Assembly (NCBI RefSeq): GCF_000981805.1
Contig: NZ_CP011132.1
Coordinates: forward strand, 1,116,001-1,180,000
Origin: Citrobacter amalonaticus Y19
GTDB taxonomy: Bacteria > Pseudomonadota > Gammaproteobacteria > Enterobacterales > Enterobacteriaceae
Length of the DNA stretch: 64,000 nt
Reading direction: 5' to 3'
Part shown: positions 1 through 6,395 of the stretch, in pieces
How the letters are laid out: the number at the start of each line of letters is the position of its first letter
Position numbering within the stretch: the first letter of the stretch is position 1
The notes under the pieces: model-generated
Database searches by the model: none
The model's input: the letters and a program-made list of their open reading frames with translations, nothing else
Told to the model about the DNA's origin: nothing
Translations under genes and position numbers: made by a program

Positions 1-216
1 CCGGGAACGGTCAGCCTGGATGCGCTACTGGCGAAGCATCAGGTGTCGTATCCGGTCCTTCGCGACCAGATGAAGATAACCCAGGAAAGGTATCAGGTTA
101 TCGGTACGCCAACCTCAGTCCTGATTGACCCACAGGGCCGGGTGCTGGAATGGCATCAGGGAATGCGTAAACCGGCAGAGTTAGCCGCCACGTTCGCCCG
201 TCTCGCGGCGCGATAA
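1..216 (+). CDS. C-terminal part of a TlpA/ResA-like redoxin (partial at window edge)
   Basis: The window opens inside a reading frame of 71 codons ending in TAA at 214-216. The visible part has the second half of a thioredoxin fold: the cis-proline strand reading VIGTPTSVLIDPQGRVLEW is typical of TlpA/ResA/ScsD-type membrane-anchored or periplasmic thiol-disulfide proteins. The CXXC active site would lie upstream, outside the window. In Salmonella the scsABCD copper-suppressor genes sit at this place beside agp, but this tail does not look like ScsD as I recall it, so I name only the fold. It is followed after 24 bases by the helix-turn-helix gene. Confidence 0.7.
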   Translation, partial: PGTVSLDALLAKHQVSYPVLRDQMKITQERYQVIGTPTSVLIDPQGRVLEWHQGMRKPAELAATFARLAAR

Positions 217-240
217 GTTTTCGCTGGAGGGATTCCGCTG

Positions 241-729
241 ATGGCATTTATCTGGAACGACGAGAGTCTGGCTCTCCTGCGTGACAACGCGGGTGTGCTT
301 TCGACGCAACACATTGCGCAGATGTTGGGTACCAATGTGACCGCAGTGCGCAATATGGCTTACCGGCTGAAGCTCAGCTTGCGCGTGTCGGCGTATAACC
401 AGAAGAGACTTCAACAGGTACAGGCGCTGTATGAATCCGATGAACCGCTGACCATGAAGGCGATTGCCGCGCGGACCGGGCTTACGTTCAGCACGGTGCA
501 GTATATCGTCTATGTCAAACTGAAACATAAGCCCTACGCCACCCGCGAGTTTATCGCTTTCGAAACGCAGGATGCGGTGCATTACCGCGTGCAAAAAGAA
601 TTTGTCGATACCGAACGTACGTTGCTCCAACAACCGGCGGATAAGACCCGTTTTCAGGAATTGTATCTCAAAGACGGGACGGCCTACTGCGCGCGTAACA
701 TCCGCCATGAGGTGATTATCTCTGAATAG
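241..729 (+). CDS. Unrecognised protein with two helix-turn-helix-like segments
   Basis: 162 residues, soluble, no signal peptide. Residues about 18-40 (STQHIAQMLGTNVTAVRNMA) and about 72-92 (TMKAIAARTGLTFSTVQYIV) both read as helix-turn-helix units, so DNA binding is likely. The C-terminal third is basic and has no motif I know. The start is supported by a GGAGG about ten bases upstream. The gene stands 24 bases after the redoxin gene and 87 bases before a sulfite-exporter-type gene in the same direction, so it may regulate this small cluster. The family is not recognised; regulator is an inference from the motifs only. Confidence 0.6.
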   Translation: MAFIWNDESLALLRDNAGVLSTQHIAQMLGTNVTAVRNMAYRLKLSLRVSAYNQKRLQQVQALYESDEPLTMKAIAARTGLTFSTVQYIVYVKLKHKPYATREFIAFETQDAVHYRVQKEFVDTERTLLQQPADKTRFQELYLKDGTAYCARNIRHEVIISE

Positions 730-816
730 CCTGAAGCCATATTTCGCTGGCTGACGAAGCAAGCGCTATCGCGAGCACTCAATATGGATCATCTTCTCCT
801 GACAGGAATATGAAGC

Positions 817-1584
817 ATGACCCTTCTTTTTGCATTCGACCCCGCGCAGATAGTCATGATTGCCTTGACCTTTGTCCTTGCCGGGATGGTGAAAGGCGTC
901 ACCGGTATGGGGCTGCCTACCGTGGCGATGGGGATCCTCGGCTCGATTATCTCACCGGTTGCGGCGGCAGCTCTGCTGCTGTTGCCTTCACTGGTCAGTA
1001 ATCTGTTTCAGTTTGGCGGTGGCGGGAATACCCGGACGTTGCTGAAGCGGCTATGGCCGATGCTGCTGACTGTGGTGATTGCCACGCTGTTGGCCAGCGT
1101 CTGGATAACGGGCGGCGATACCTCCCGCACACAGTTTGCGCTGGGGCTGGCATTGATGGTGTATGCGCTCTGGACCCTGGCGGGAAAACGGATCGCGGTT
1201 TCAGCTCAGCGGGAAAAGCCAATCTCGCTGGTTGTCGGCTTTGTCACGGGGTTGTTGACCGGCGGGACGGGCGTTTTTGTGATGCCGGCGGTGCCGTGGA
1301 TCCAGTCGCTGGGTTTTGAGAAAGATGAGCTGGTTCAGGCGCTCGGTATCTCTTTTACCTTTTCCACGCTGGCGTTAGCACTGGGGCTGTGGTGGCACGG
1401 CGCGCTACCCGTGCAGTCTCTGACCTTATCGGCATTCGCCATCGTTCCGGCGCTGATCGGCCAGTGGGCAGGTAGCCGTATCCGGCGGACGATCTCGCCC
1501 GTGGTCTTTAAACGCTGCTTTTTGTTTTGTCTGATGGGACTGAGTGTGGAAATGATGCTTCGTGCAACCTCATCCACGCTGTGA
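817..1584 (+). CDS. TauE/SafE-family membrane permease (putative sulfite / sulfonate-related exporter)
   Basis: 255 residues, nearly all hydrophobic, about eight membrane helices. The N-terminal segment GMVKGVTGMGLPTVAMGIL and the matching central segment GFVTGLLTGGTGVFVMPAV are the two internal repeats of the TauE/SafE (DUF81) family. Members move sulfite, sulfoacetate or other organosulfur anions across the inner membrane, but substrates are known for few of them. An AGGA lies 9-12 bases before the ATG. The ArsR-type gene follows 54 bases downstream, so the two are probably co-transcribed. Substrate is unknown here; with a redoxin and an ArsR regulator beside it, a sulfur compound is a reasonable guess. 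Confidence 0.8.
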   Translation: MTLLFAFDPAQIVMIALTFVLAGMVKGVTGMGLPTVAMGILGSIISPVAAAALLLLPSLVSNLFQFGGGGNTRTLLKRLWPMLLTVVIATLLASVWITGGDTSRTQFALGLALMVYALWTLAGKRIAVSAQREKPISLVVGFVTGLLTGGTGVFVMPAVPWIQSLGFEKDELVQALGISFTFSTLALALGLWWHGALPVQSLTLSAFAIVPALIGQWAGSRIRRTISPVVFKRCFLFCLMGLSVEMMLRATSSTL

Positions 1585-1638
1585 CTTAATAACACATTCG
1601 TGCCATCGTTAAATCATCCCTGAGACAAAGAGGTCGAC

Positions 1639-2349
1639 ATGACATCAGTCGTGGTGAACGAAGAAGAGGAAGGCGAACTGGAATCGCGAATGGCGCTGAC
1701 GGCGGCGGCAATGGCGGACAAATCGCGATCCCGGATGCTGTGTGCGCTGATGGACGGTCGGGCATGGACGGCGACGGAACTGAGTGCGGTGGCGGATATC
1801 TCGGCCTCTACCGCCAGTGCGCATCTGGCTCGTCTCTGCGAGCAGCGGTTTGTGGTTTCCCTCGCCCAGGGTCGGCATCGCTATTTTCGCCTGGCAAGCG
1901 CAGACATTGCTGAACTGCTGGAGCGACTGATGGGAGTCGCCTCGGCATCCACGGTGTCGCGAAAAATCAGCACGCCGCTCAGTTTACGCCAGGCCCGAAC
2001 CTGTTATGACCATCTGGCAGGGGAAGTGGCAGTGAGGCTGTTCGATACGCTGGTTTCCCGTCAATGGCTGACGGCGGATGGCGAAACGCTGACGCCTCTG
2101 GGGGAGGAAAAACTGGCAGAGCTGGGCGTCGTGGTACAGGCCGGTGCGTCACGACGCAAATTTAGCTGCGGCTGTCTGGACTGGAGTGAGCGACGTTATC
2201 ACCTGGGCGGCGTGCTCGGCGCGGCGCTGCTGAGCTGGTTTACCGGCCAGCAATGGATCAAAACAACACCGGGAAGCCGTCAGGTGACCTTCACGCCTTC
2301 CGGGATCCGCAAGCTGCAAATGATATTTGGCATCCATATGATGCGCTGA
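1639..2349 (+). CDS. ArsR-type winged-helix regulator with extended C-terminal domain
   Basis: 236 residues. Residues about 18-98 form an ArsR/SmtB winged helix: ADKSRSRMLCALMDG, then TATELSAVADISASTASAHL as the recognition unit and the wing QGRHRYFRLA. The remaining 130 residues are a second domain carrying RTCYDHLAGE and CGCLDWSERRYHLGG, motifs shared by a long-form ArsR subfamily; its cysteines could sense a metal or a thiol oxidant, which is inference. AGAGGT before the ATG supports the start. It follows the TauE/SafE gene closely and precedes agp by 86 bases, so the likely target is its own small cluster. Confidence 0.8.
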   Translation: MTSVVVNEEEEGELESRMALTAAAMADKSRSRMLCALMDGRAWTATELSAVADISASTASAHLARLCEQRFVVSLAQGRHRYFRLASADIAELLERLMGVASASTVSRKISTPLSLRQARTCYDHLAGEVAVRLFDTLVSRQWLTADGETLTPLGEEKLAELGVVVQAGASRRKFSCGCLDWSERRYHLGGVLGAALLSWFTGQQWIKTTPGSRQVTFTPSGIRKLQMIFGIHMMR

Positions 2350-2435
2350 ATCCCCGTTTTGCGGTCTCGTTCCCGGAAAAGTGTAATATATCTGTCACAA
2401 TTATGGATGATGAATAACAACACGAGGTCGTAGGG

Positions 2436-3677
2436 ATGAACAAATCGTTAATTGCCGCCGCTGTGGCAGGGGTTGTGATGTTGTCTTCTGCCGCACAGGC
2501 GCAAACTGCGCCGGAAGGCTATCAGCTACAGCAAGTATTGATGATGAGTCGACACAACTTACGAGCGCCGCTGGCGAATAATGGCAGCGTGCTGGAGCAG
2601 TCCACGCCGAATAAGTGGCCTGAATGGGATGTGCCGGGCGGACAGCTCACCACCAAAGGTGGCGTACTGGAAGTGTATATGGGTCATTACATGCGTGAAT
2701 GGCTGGCAGAGCAGGGGATGGTGAAATCCGGCGAGTGCCCGGCACCGGATACGGTCTATACCTATGCCAACAGTCTGCAACGTACGGTTGCAACCGCCCA
2801 GTTCTTTATCACCGGCGCGTTCCCCGGCTGTGATATTCCGGTACACCACCAGGAAAAAATGGGCACCATGGACCCAACCTTCAACCCGGTGATCACCGAT
2901 GACTCGGCAGCCTTCCGTGAGAAAGCCGTGCAGGCGATGGAAAAAGAGCGCAGCCAGATGCAACTTGATGACAGCTACAAGTTGCTGGAGCAGATGATCA
3001 ACTACAAAGACTCACCGTCGTGCAAAGAGAAACAGCAGTGTTCTCTGACTGAGGCCAAAGACACCTTCAGCGCGAACGTTGAGCAGGAACCGGGCGTATC
3101 CGGACCACTAAAAGTGGGTAACTCGCTGGTGGACGCCTTTACGCTGCAGTACTACGAAGGATTCCCGATGGATCAGGTAGCCTGGGGCGAAATTAAATCC
3201 GATCAGCAGTGGAAGGTGTTGTCGAAACTGAAAAACGGCTACCAGGACAGCCTGTTTACCTCTGCGGAAGTCGCGCGTAATGTGGCGAAACCGCTGGTGA
3301 AATACATCGACAAAACGCTGGTGACCGAACAGGCGAAAGCGCCGAAAATCACCGTGCTGGTGGGGCATGACTCAAACATCGCCTCGCTGCTCTCCGCACT
3401 GGAGTTCAAACCCTATCAGCTACACGATCAGAACGAACGTACGCCGATCGGCGGCAAAATTGTGTTCCAGCGCTGGCATGACACGAAAGCCAACCGCGAT
3501 CTGATGAAAATTGAGTATGTGTATCAGAGTTCAGATCAACTGCGTAATGCGGATGTGCTGACGCTGAAAGCACCGGCGCAACGCGTGACGCTGGAGCTGA
3601 AAGGATGTCCGATTGATGCGAATGGTTTCTGTCCCATCGACAAGTTTGACACGCTGCTGAATGAGGCCGCGAAGTAA
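2436..3677 (+). CDS. agp: Glucose-1-phosphatase, periplasmic
   Basis: 413 residues, the usual length for Agp. A Sec signal peptide ends near residue 22 (AAQA). The histidine acid phosphatase signature RHNLRAPL begins at Arg39 with the phospho-accepting His40, and the proton donor is in the distal VGHDSN motif near residue 311. The enzyme hydrolyses glucose 1-phosphate in the periplasm so that glucose can be taken up; family members also show some phytase activity. A hairpin follows the stop, and the convergent yccJ lies beyond it. Confidence 0.97.
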   Translation: MNKSLIAAAVAGVVMLSSAAQAQTAPEGYQLQQVLMMSRHNLRAPLANNGSVLEQSTPNKWPEWDVPGGQLTTKGGVLEVYMGHYMREWLAEQGMVKSGECPAPDTVYTYANSLQRTVATAQFFITGAFPGCDIPVHHQEKMGTMDPTFNPVITDDSAAFREKAVQAMEKERSQMQLDDSYKLLEQMINYKDSPSCKEKQQCSLTEAKDTFSANVEQEPGVSGPLKVGNSLVDAFTLQYYEGFPMDQVAWGEIKSDQQWKVLSKLKNGYQDSLFTSAEVARNVAKPLVKYIDKTLVTEQAKAPKITVLVGHDSNIASLLSALEFKPYQLHDQNERTPIGGKIVFQRWHDTKANRDLMKIEYVYQSSDQLRNADVLTLKAPAQRVTLELKGCPIDANGFCPIDKFDTLLNEAAK

Positions 3678-3682
3678 GTGAG

Positions 3683-3706
3683 ATTCCCCCGCGTGAGCGG
3701 GGGAAT
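3683..3706. terminator. Hairpin between convergent agp and yccJ
   Basis: Perfect 10-bp inverted repeat ATTCCCCCGC / GCGGGGGAAT with a GTGA loop, placed between the two facing stop codons. There is no long T run on either side, so termination strength is uncertain. Confidence 0.6.
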
Positions 3707-3713
3707 TGATTGA

Positions 3714-3941
3714 TTAAACGTTTTTGCGTTCGATGGTCTGTTCGCCCCAGAAGAGCGCGTCTTTATCTGTCTTATCAAAGGCTTTAATGAGTACTTCATC
3801 GCTGCCTTCTTCCCAAATTTTTTCTGCCAGCTTCTCGTCATATCCGGCGACTTCAAATATGGCTTCGGCTATTTCTGGCGATGTATTGCGCAGACTTGCC
3901 CACTCACCGACGTGATGAGCCTTCGCTTCTTGAGTTGGCAT
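3714..3941 (-). CDS. yccJ: Small protein YccJ
   Basis: 75 residues, beginning MPTQEAKAHHVGEWASLRNT, which matches the conserved enterobacterial YccJ family in length and sequence. It is acidic, soluble and has no known catalytic motif. It starts 20 bases after the wrbA stop on the same strand, so wrbA-yccJ is one operon. In E. coli this pair belongs to the stationary-phase / RpoS group; that is family knowledge and is not shown by a promoter motif here. Confidence 0.93.
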   Translation of the reverse strand: MPTQEAKAHHVGEWASLRNTSPEIAEAIFEVAGYDEKLAEKIWEEGSDEVLIKAFDKTDKDALFWGEQTIERKNV

Positions 3942-3961
3942 TCTTATCCTCCCGTTGAAGA

Positions 3962-4558
3962 TTAGCCGTTGAGCTTCACTGCCAGACCAGCAACGTATTC
4001 GCCCTGATAACGTGCAATAGAGAGTTCTTCCTGACTTGGCTGGCGTGAACCGTCACCACCGGCAATGGTCGTTGCGCCATAAGGCGTACCGCCGCGAACC
4101 TGCGAAACATCAAACAGTTCCTGGGCGGCGTAGCCGATAGGGACAATCACCATCCCATGATGGGCAAGTGTAGTCCATGTGGAGGTAATCGTTTGTTCCT
4201 GGCCGCCGCCTGTCCCGGTAGAACTGAAAACGCTGGCGAGTTTGCCATACAGCGCGCCGGACGCCCACAATCCGCCTGTTTGATCCAGGAAGGTACGCAT
4301 CTGGCCCGACATATTGCCAAAGCGCGTTGGCGTACCAAAAATAATGGCGTCGTAATCAGCCAGTTCCTGCGGGGTTGCGACGGGGGCATTTTGTGTTTTA
4401 CCGCCGGCTTTAGCGAAAATTTCCGCCTGCATCGTTTCTGGTACGCGTTTGATGGTGACCTCCGCGCCATTCACTTTGCTTGCTCCTTCTGCCACCGCAT
4501 GTGCCATCGTTTCGATGTGTCCGTACATGGAATAATAAAGCACCAGAACTTTTGCCAT
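3962..4558 (-). CDS. wrbA: NAD(P)H:quinone oxidoreductase (flavodoxin-like)
   Basis: 198 residues from the chosen ATG, which has GAGGAG in front; a longer open frame reaches 4636 but has no comparable ribosome site and would exceed the family length. The N-terminus MAKVLVLYYSMYGHIETMA carries the FMN-phosphate loop of the WrbA flavodoxin fold, and PTRFGNMSGQMRTFLDQTG and STGTGGGQEQTI are further FMN-contact loops. WrbA forms a tetramer and reduces quinones by two electrons, limiting redox cycling. Confidence 0.97.
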   Translation of the reverse strand: MAKVLVLYYSMYGHIETMAHAVAEGASKVNGAEVTIKRVPETMQAEIFAKAGGKTQNAPVATPQELADYDAIIFGTPTRFGNMSGQMRTFLDQTGGLWASGALYGKLASVFSSTGTGGGQEQTITSTWTTLAHHGMVIVPIGYAAQELFDVSQVRGGTPYGATTIAGGDGSRQPSQEELSIARYQGEYVAGLAVKLNG

Positions 4559-4961
4559 TTGCACTACTCCTCGGTTTATCGAAAGCAGCTCATTGCTGCA
4601 CTTATTTAAAGATAAGTCGTGTCGACAAGAGTGCAAGCCTTAGAAACATTTCTTTGATTTATAATAAATTTAAGCAAGAAATTTCGCGATTCCATGCCGA
4701 CGGCGCGTTCTGAATTATCATGATACATTTTTTCCGCGCGGGCTTTCTTTTGCCATAAGAAACAATTATGCGGTTTGTTTACCGCGATGACGTCCTGCGC
4801 GGGCAAAGATATTACAGAATATTACGAATCGCCTCATAAACGGCCAGTGTTCACTATGCTTAGTTCCACGCGGCGAATGCTATGGCATGGGCCATACGCC
4901 GCGAGGGGAGACTCCCCGACACCTGGGCACGACGATGTCTAATCAATGACGGAGGTCAGTA
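4559..4961. other. Gene-free divergent region wrbA / ymdF
   Basis: About 400 bases without a convincing gene. The left part (4620-4820) is A+T-rich. Near 4850 the sequence CACTATGCTTAG resembles the extended -10 of RpoS promoters, which would suit ymdF, a homologue of the stress gene yciG. From about 4868 to 4920 it is GC-rich with short inverted repeats and could be ymdF leader. The promoter call is inference. Confidence 0.35.
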
Positions 4962-5135
4962 ATGGCAAACCATCGAGGCGGCTCCGGCAATTTTGCCGAA
5001 GACCGTGAAAGAGCATCAGAAGCAGGTCGTAAAGGTGGTCAGCACAGTGGGGGGAATTTCAAGAATGACCCGCAGCGTGCATCAGAAGCCGGTAAGAAAG
5101 GGGGCAAAAGTAGCCACGGCAATCGTAATTCGTAA
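4962..5135 (+). CDS. ymdF: Small KGG-repeat stress protein YmdF
   Basis: 57 residues, very basic and glycine-rich. Two copies of the KGG / con-10 type motif are visible: RASEAGRKGGQHSGGNF and RASEAGKKGGKSSHGN. This family includes YciG and the sporulation protein con-10 of fungi and is linked to general stress. GGAGGT stands eight bases before the ATG. In E. coli K-12 the rut operon lies to the right; here a terminator and rutR follow directly. Confidence 0.9.
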   Translation: MANHRGGSGNFAEDRERASEAGRKGGQHSGGNFKNDPQRASEAGKKGGKSSHGNRNS

Positions 5136-5200
5136 CGGCCTGGTCTGCTACCCCGGAAACGCATCACGATAGCCTCCCGTCTCTGCGTGATGATGCCACC

Positions 5201-5228
5201 GCCGCCGGATCCTCCGGCGGTTTTTTTT
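5201..5228 (+). terminator. Rho-independent terminator after ymdF
   Basis: CCGCCGGA / TCCGGCGG stem with a short loop, followed by eight T residues at 5221-5228, about 65 bases beyond the ymdF stop. Confidence 0.85.
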
Positions 5229-5305
5229 GTCTGTCAGGTTGAACTGAGATGAAACGCCCCGCAGACTATGCGCCACTGCCAGATTCACGGTACAAGGAGA
5301 GGGGC

Positions 5306-5944
5306 ATGGTTCAACCTGCACAGAAAAAAACAGGTAAGCGCTCGCTGGCGGTCAGCGCAAAACGCGAGGCGATTCTGACGGCCGCATTAAATGCGTTTTC
5401 ACAATATGGTTTTCATGGCACACGCATTGAGCAAATTGCTGAACAGGCCGGGGTCTCCAAAACAAATCTCCTTTATTACTACCCGTCAAAAGAGGCGCTG
5501 TATGTGGCCGTGCTGCGACAGATTCTGGATATCTGGCTGGCACCCTTAAAAGCCTTTCGGGAAGATTTTGCGCCGTTGGCCGCCATTGAAGAGTACATCC
5601 GGCTGAAGCTGGAAGTGTCTCGCGACTACCCGCAGGCCTCACGTCTTTTTTGTATGGAGATGCTGGCCGGTGCGCCGCTGTTGATGGATGAATTGACCGG
5701 CGATCTGAAAGCGCTGATTGATGAGAAGTCCGCGCTGATTGCGGGGTGGGTGAGGAGTGGCAAACTGGCGCCTCTCGACCCGCACCATCTGATCTTCATG
5801 ATTTGGGCCTCAACACAGCATTACGCCGATTTCGCGCCTCAGGTTGAGGCGGTGACGGGCGCAACGCTGCGTGACGAAACCTTTTTTAATCAGACGGTTG
5901 AGAACGTTCAGCGCATGATTATTGAGGGAATCCGCGTCCGTTAA
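5306..5944 (+). CDS. rutR: TetR-family regulator RutR
   Basis: 212 residues from the ATG preceded by AAGGAGAGGGG; an upstream in-frame ATG at 5249 has no such site. The helix-turn-helix region RIEQIAEQAGVSKTNLLYYY is near residues 38-60, and the rest matches RutR closely, including LRQILDIWLAPLKAFREDF. RutR binds uracil and thymine and, in E. coli, represses the divergent rutABCDEFG pyrimidine-degradation operon and affects carAB and gad genes. No rut gene is beside it here. It converges on the LprI-domain gene, the two stop codons overlapping by four bases. Confidence 0.95.
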   Translation: MVQPAQKKTGKRSLAVSAKREAILTAALNAFSQYGFHGTRIEQIAEQAGVSKTNLLYYYPSKEALYVAVLRQILDIWLAPLKAFREDFAPLAAIEEYIRLKLEVSRDYPQASRLFCMEMLAGAPLLMDELTGDLKALIDEKSALIAGWVRSGKLAPLDPHHLIFMIWASTQHYADFAPQVEAVTGATLRDETFFNQTVENVQRMIIEGIRVR

Positions 5945-6336
5945 CTGGCTGGCGGCAGCGGGCAGCTCATATCGCCTTCTTCGCACTGTAGCAGCGAAGC
6001 AAGAAACGCTTCCCGTTCGGCGGTTTTATCCGCCAGACACTGATTGGCAATCATCACCTGTGCGCTACCACCTTCGGTGCCGGAGCTGATAAGCGCGCAG
6101 TCGGCATCGCGCATGGCTATCCACGCGGTCTGCGCCTTTTTCAGCAGATCCCGCTGGGGCGGGGCCGCGCGTTTCAGCGCATTCTGATACGTTTCATTCA
6201 ATGCTTTGTCCGCCGTCTGGTACTGGGTGACGGCGCAGGCATTCATTTCCGCTTGCGTGCTGGCATTCGCGCAATCATCGGCCAGCGCCTGACCGCTGAG
6301 CAGCAGTGCAGCGCAGGTGAGTAGTATTCGTTTCAT
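5941..6336 (-). CDS. LprI-domain (DUF1311) periplasmic protein
   Basis: 131 residues. A Sec signal peptide ends at about residue 19 (GQALA). The mature part has the LprI pattern: DDCANASTQAEMNACAVTQY, a central helix pair, WIAMRDADCALIS and QCLADKTAEREAFL, with six cysteines that probably form disulfides. LprI in Mycobacterium inhibits lysozyme; in enterobacteria the role is untested. A similar gene stands between rutR and putA in Salmonella. It lies downstream of putA in the same direction but beyond a terminator. Confidence 0.82.
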   Translation of the reverse strand: MKRILLTCAALLLSGQALADDCANASTQAEMNACAVTQYQTADKALNETYQNALKRAAPPQRDLLKKAQTAWIAMRDADCALISSGTEGGSAQVMIANQCLADKTAEREAFLASLLQCEEGDMSCPLPPAS

Positions 6337-6353
6337 TATTCCCTCTTAATCCA

Positions 6354-6382
6354 TAAAAAAAGGCCCCGTTTCCGGAGCCTTA
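6354..6382 (-). terminator. Rho-independent terminator of putA
   Basis: On the minus strand AGGCTCCG, a GAAA loop and CGGGGCCT are followed by a run of seven T. It lies just past the putA stop and before the LprI-domain gene. Confidence 0.85.
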
Positions 6383-6395
6383 ATTAACCACAGCC

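Noticed and set aside
1..216. Assignment of the first partial gene as scsD
   Set aside because: The position fits but the visible residues look like a different TlpA-type redoxin, so no symbol is given.
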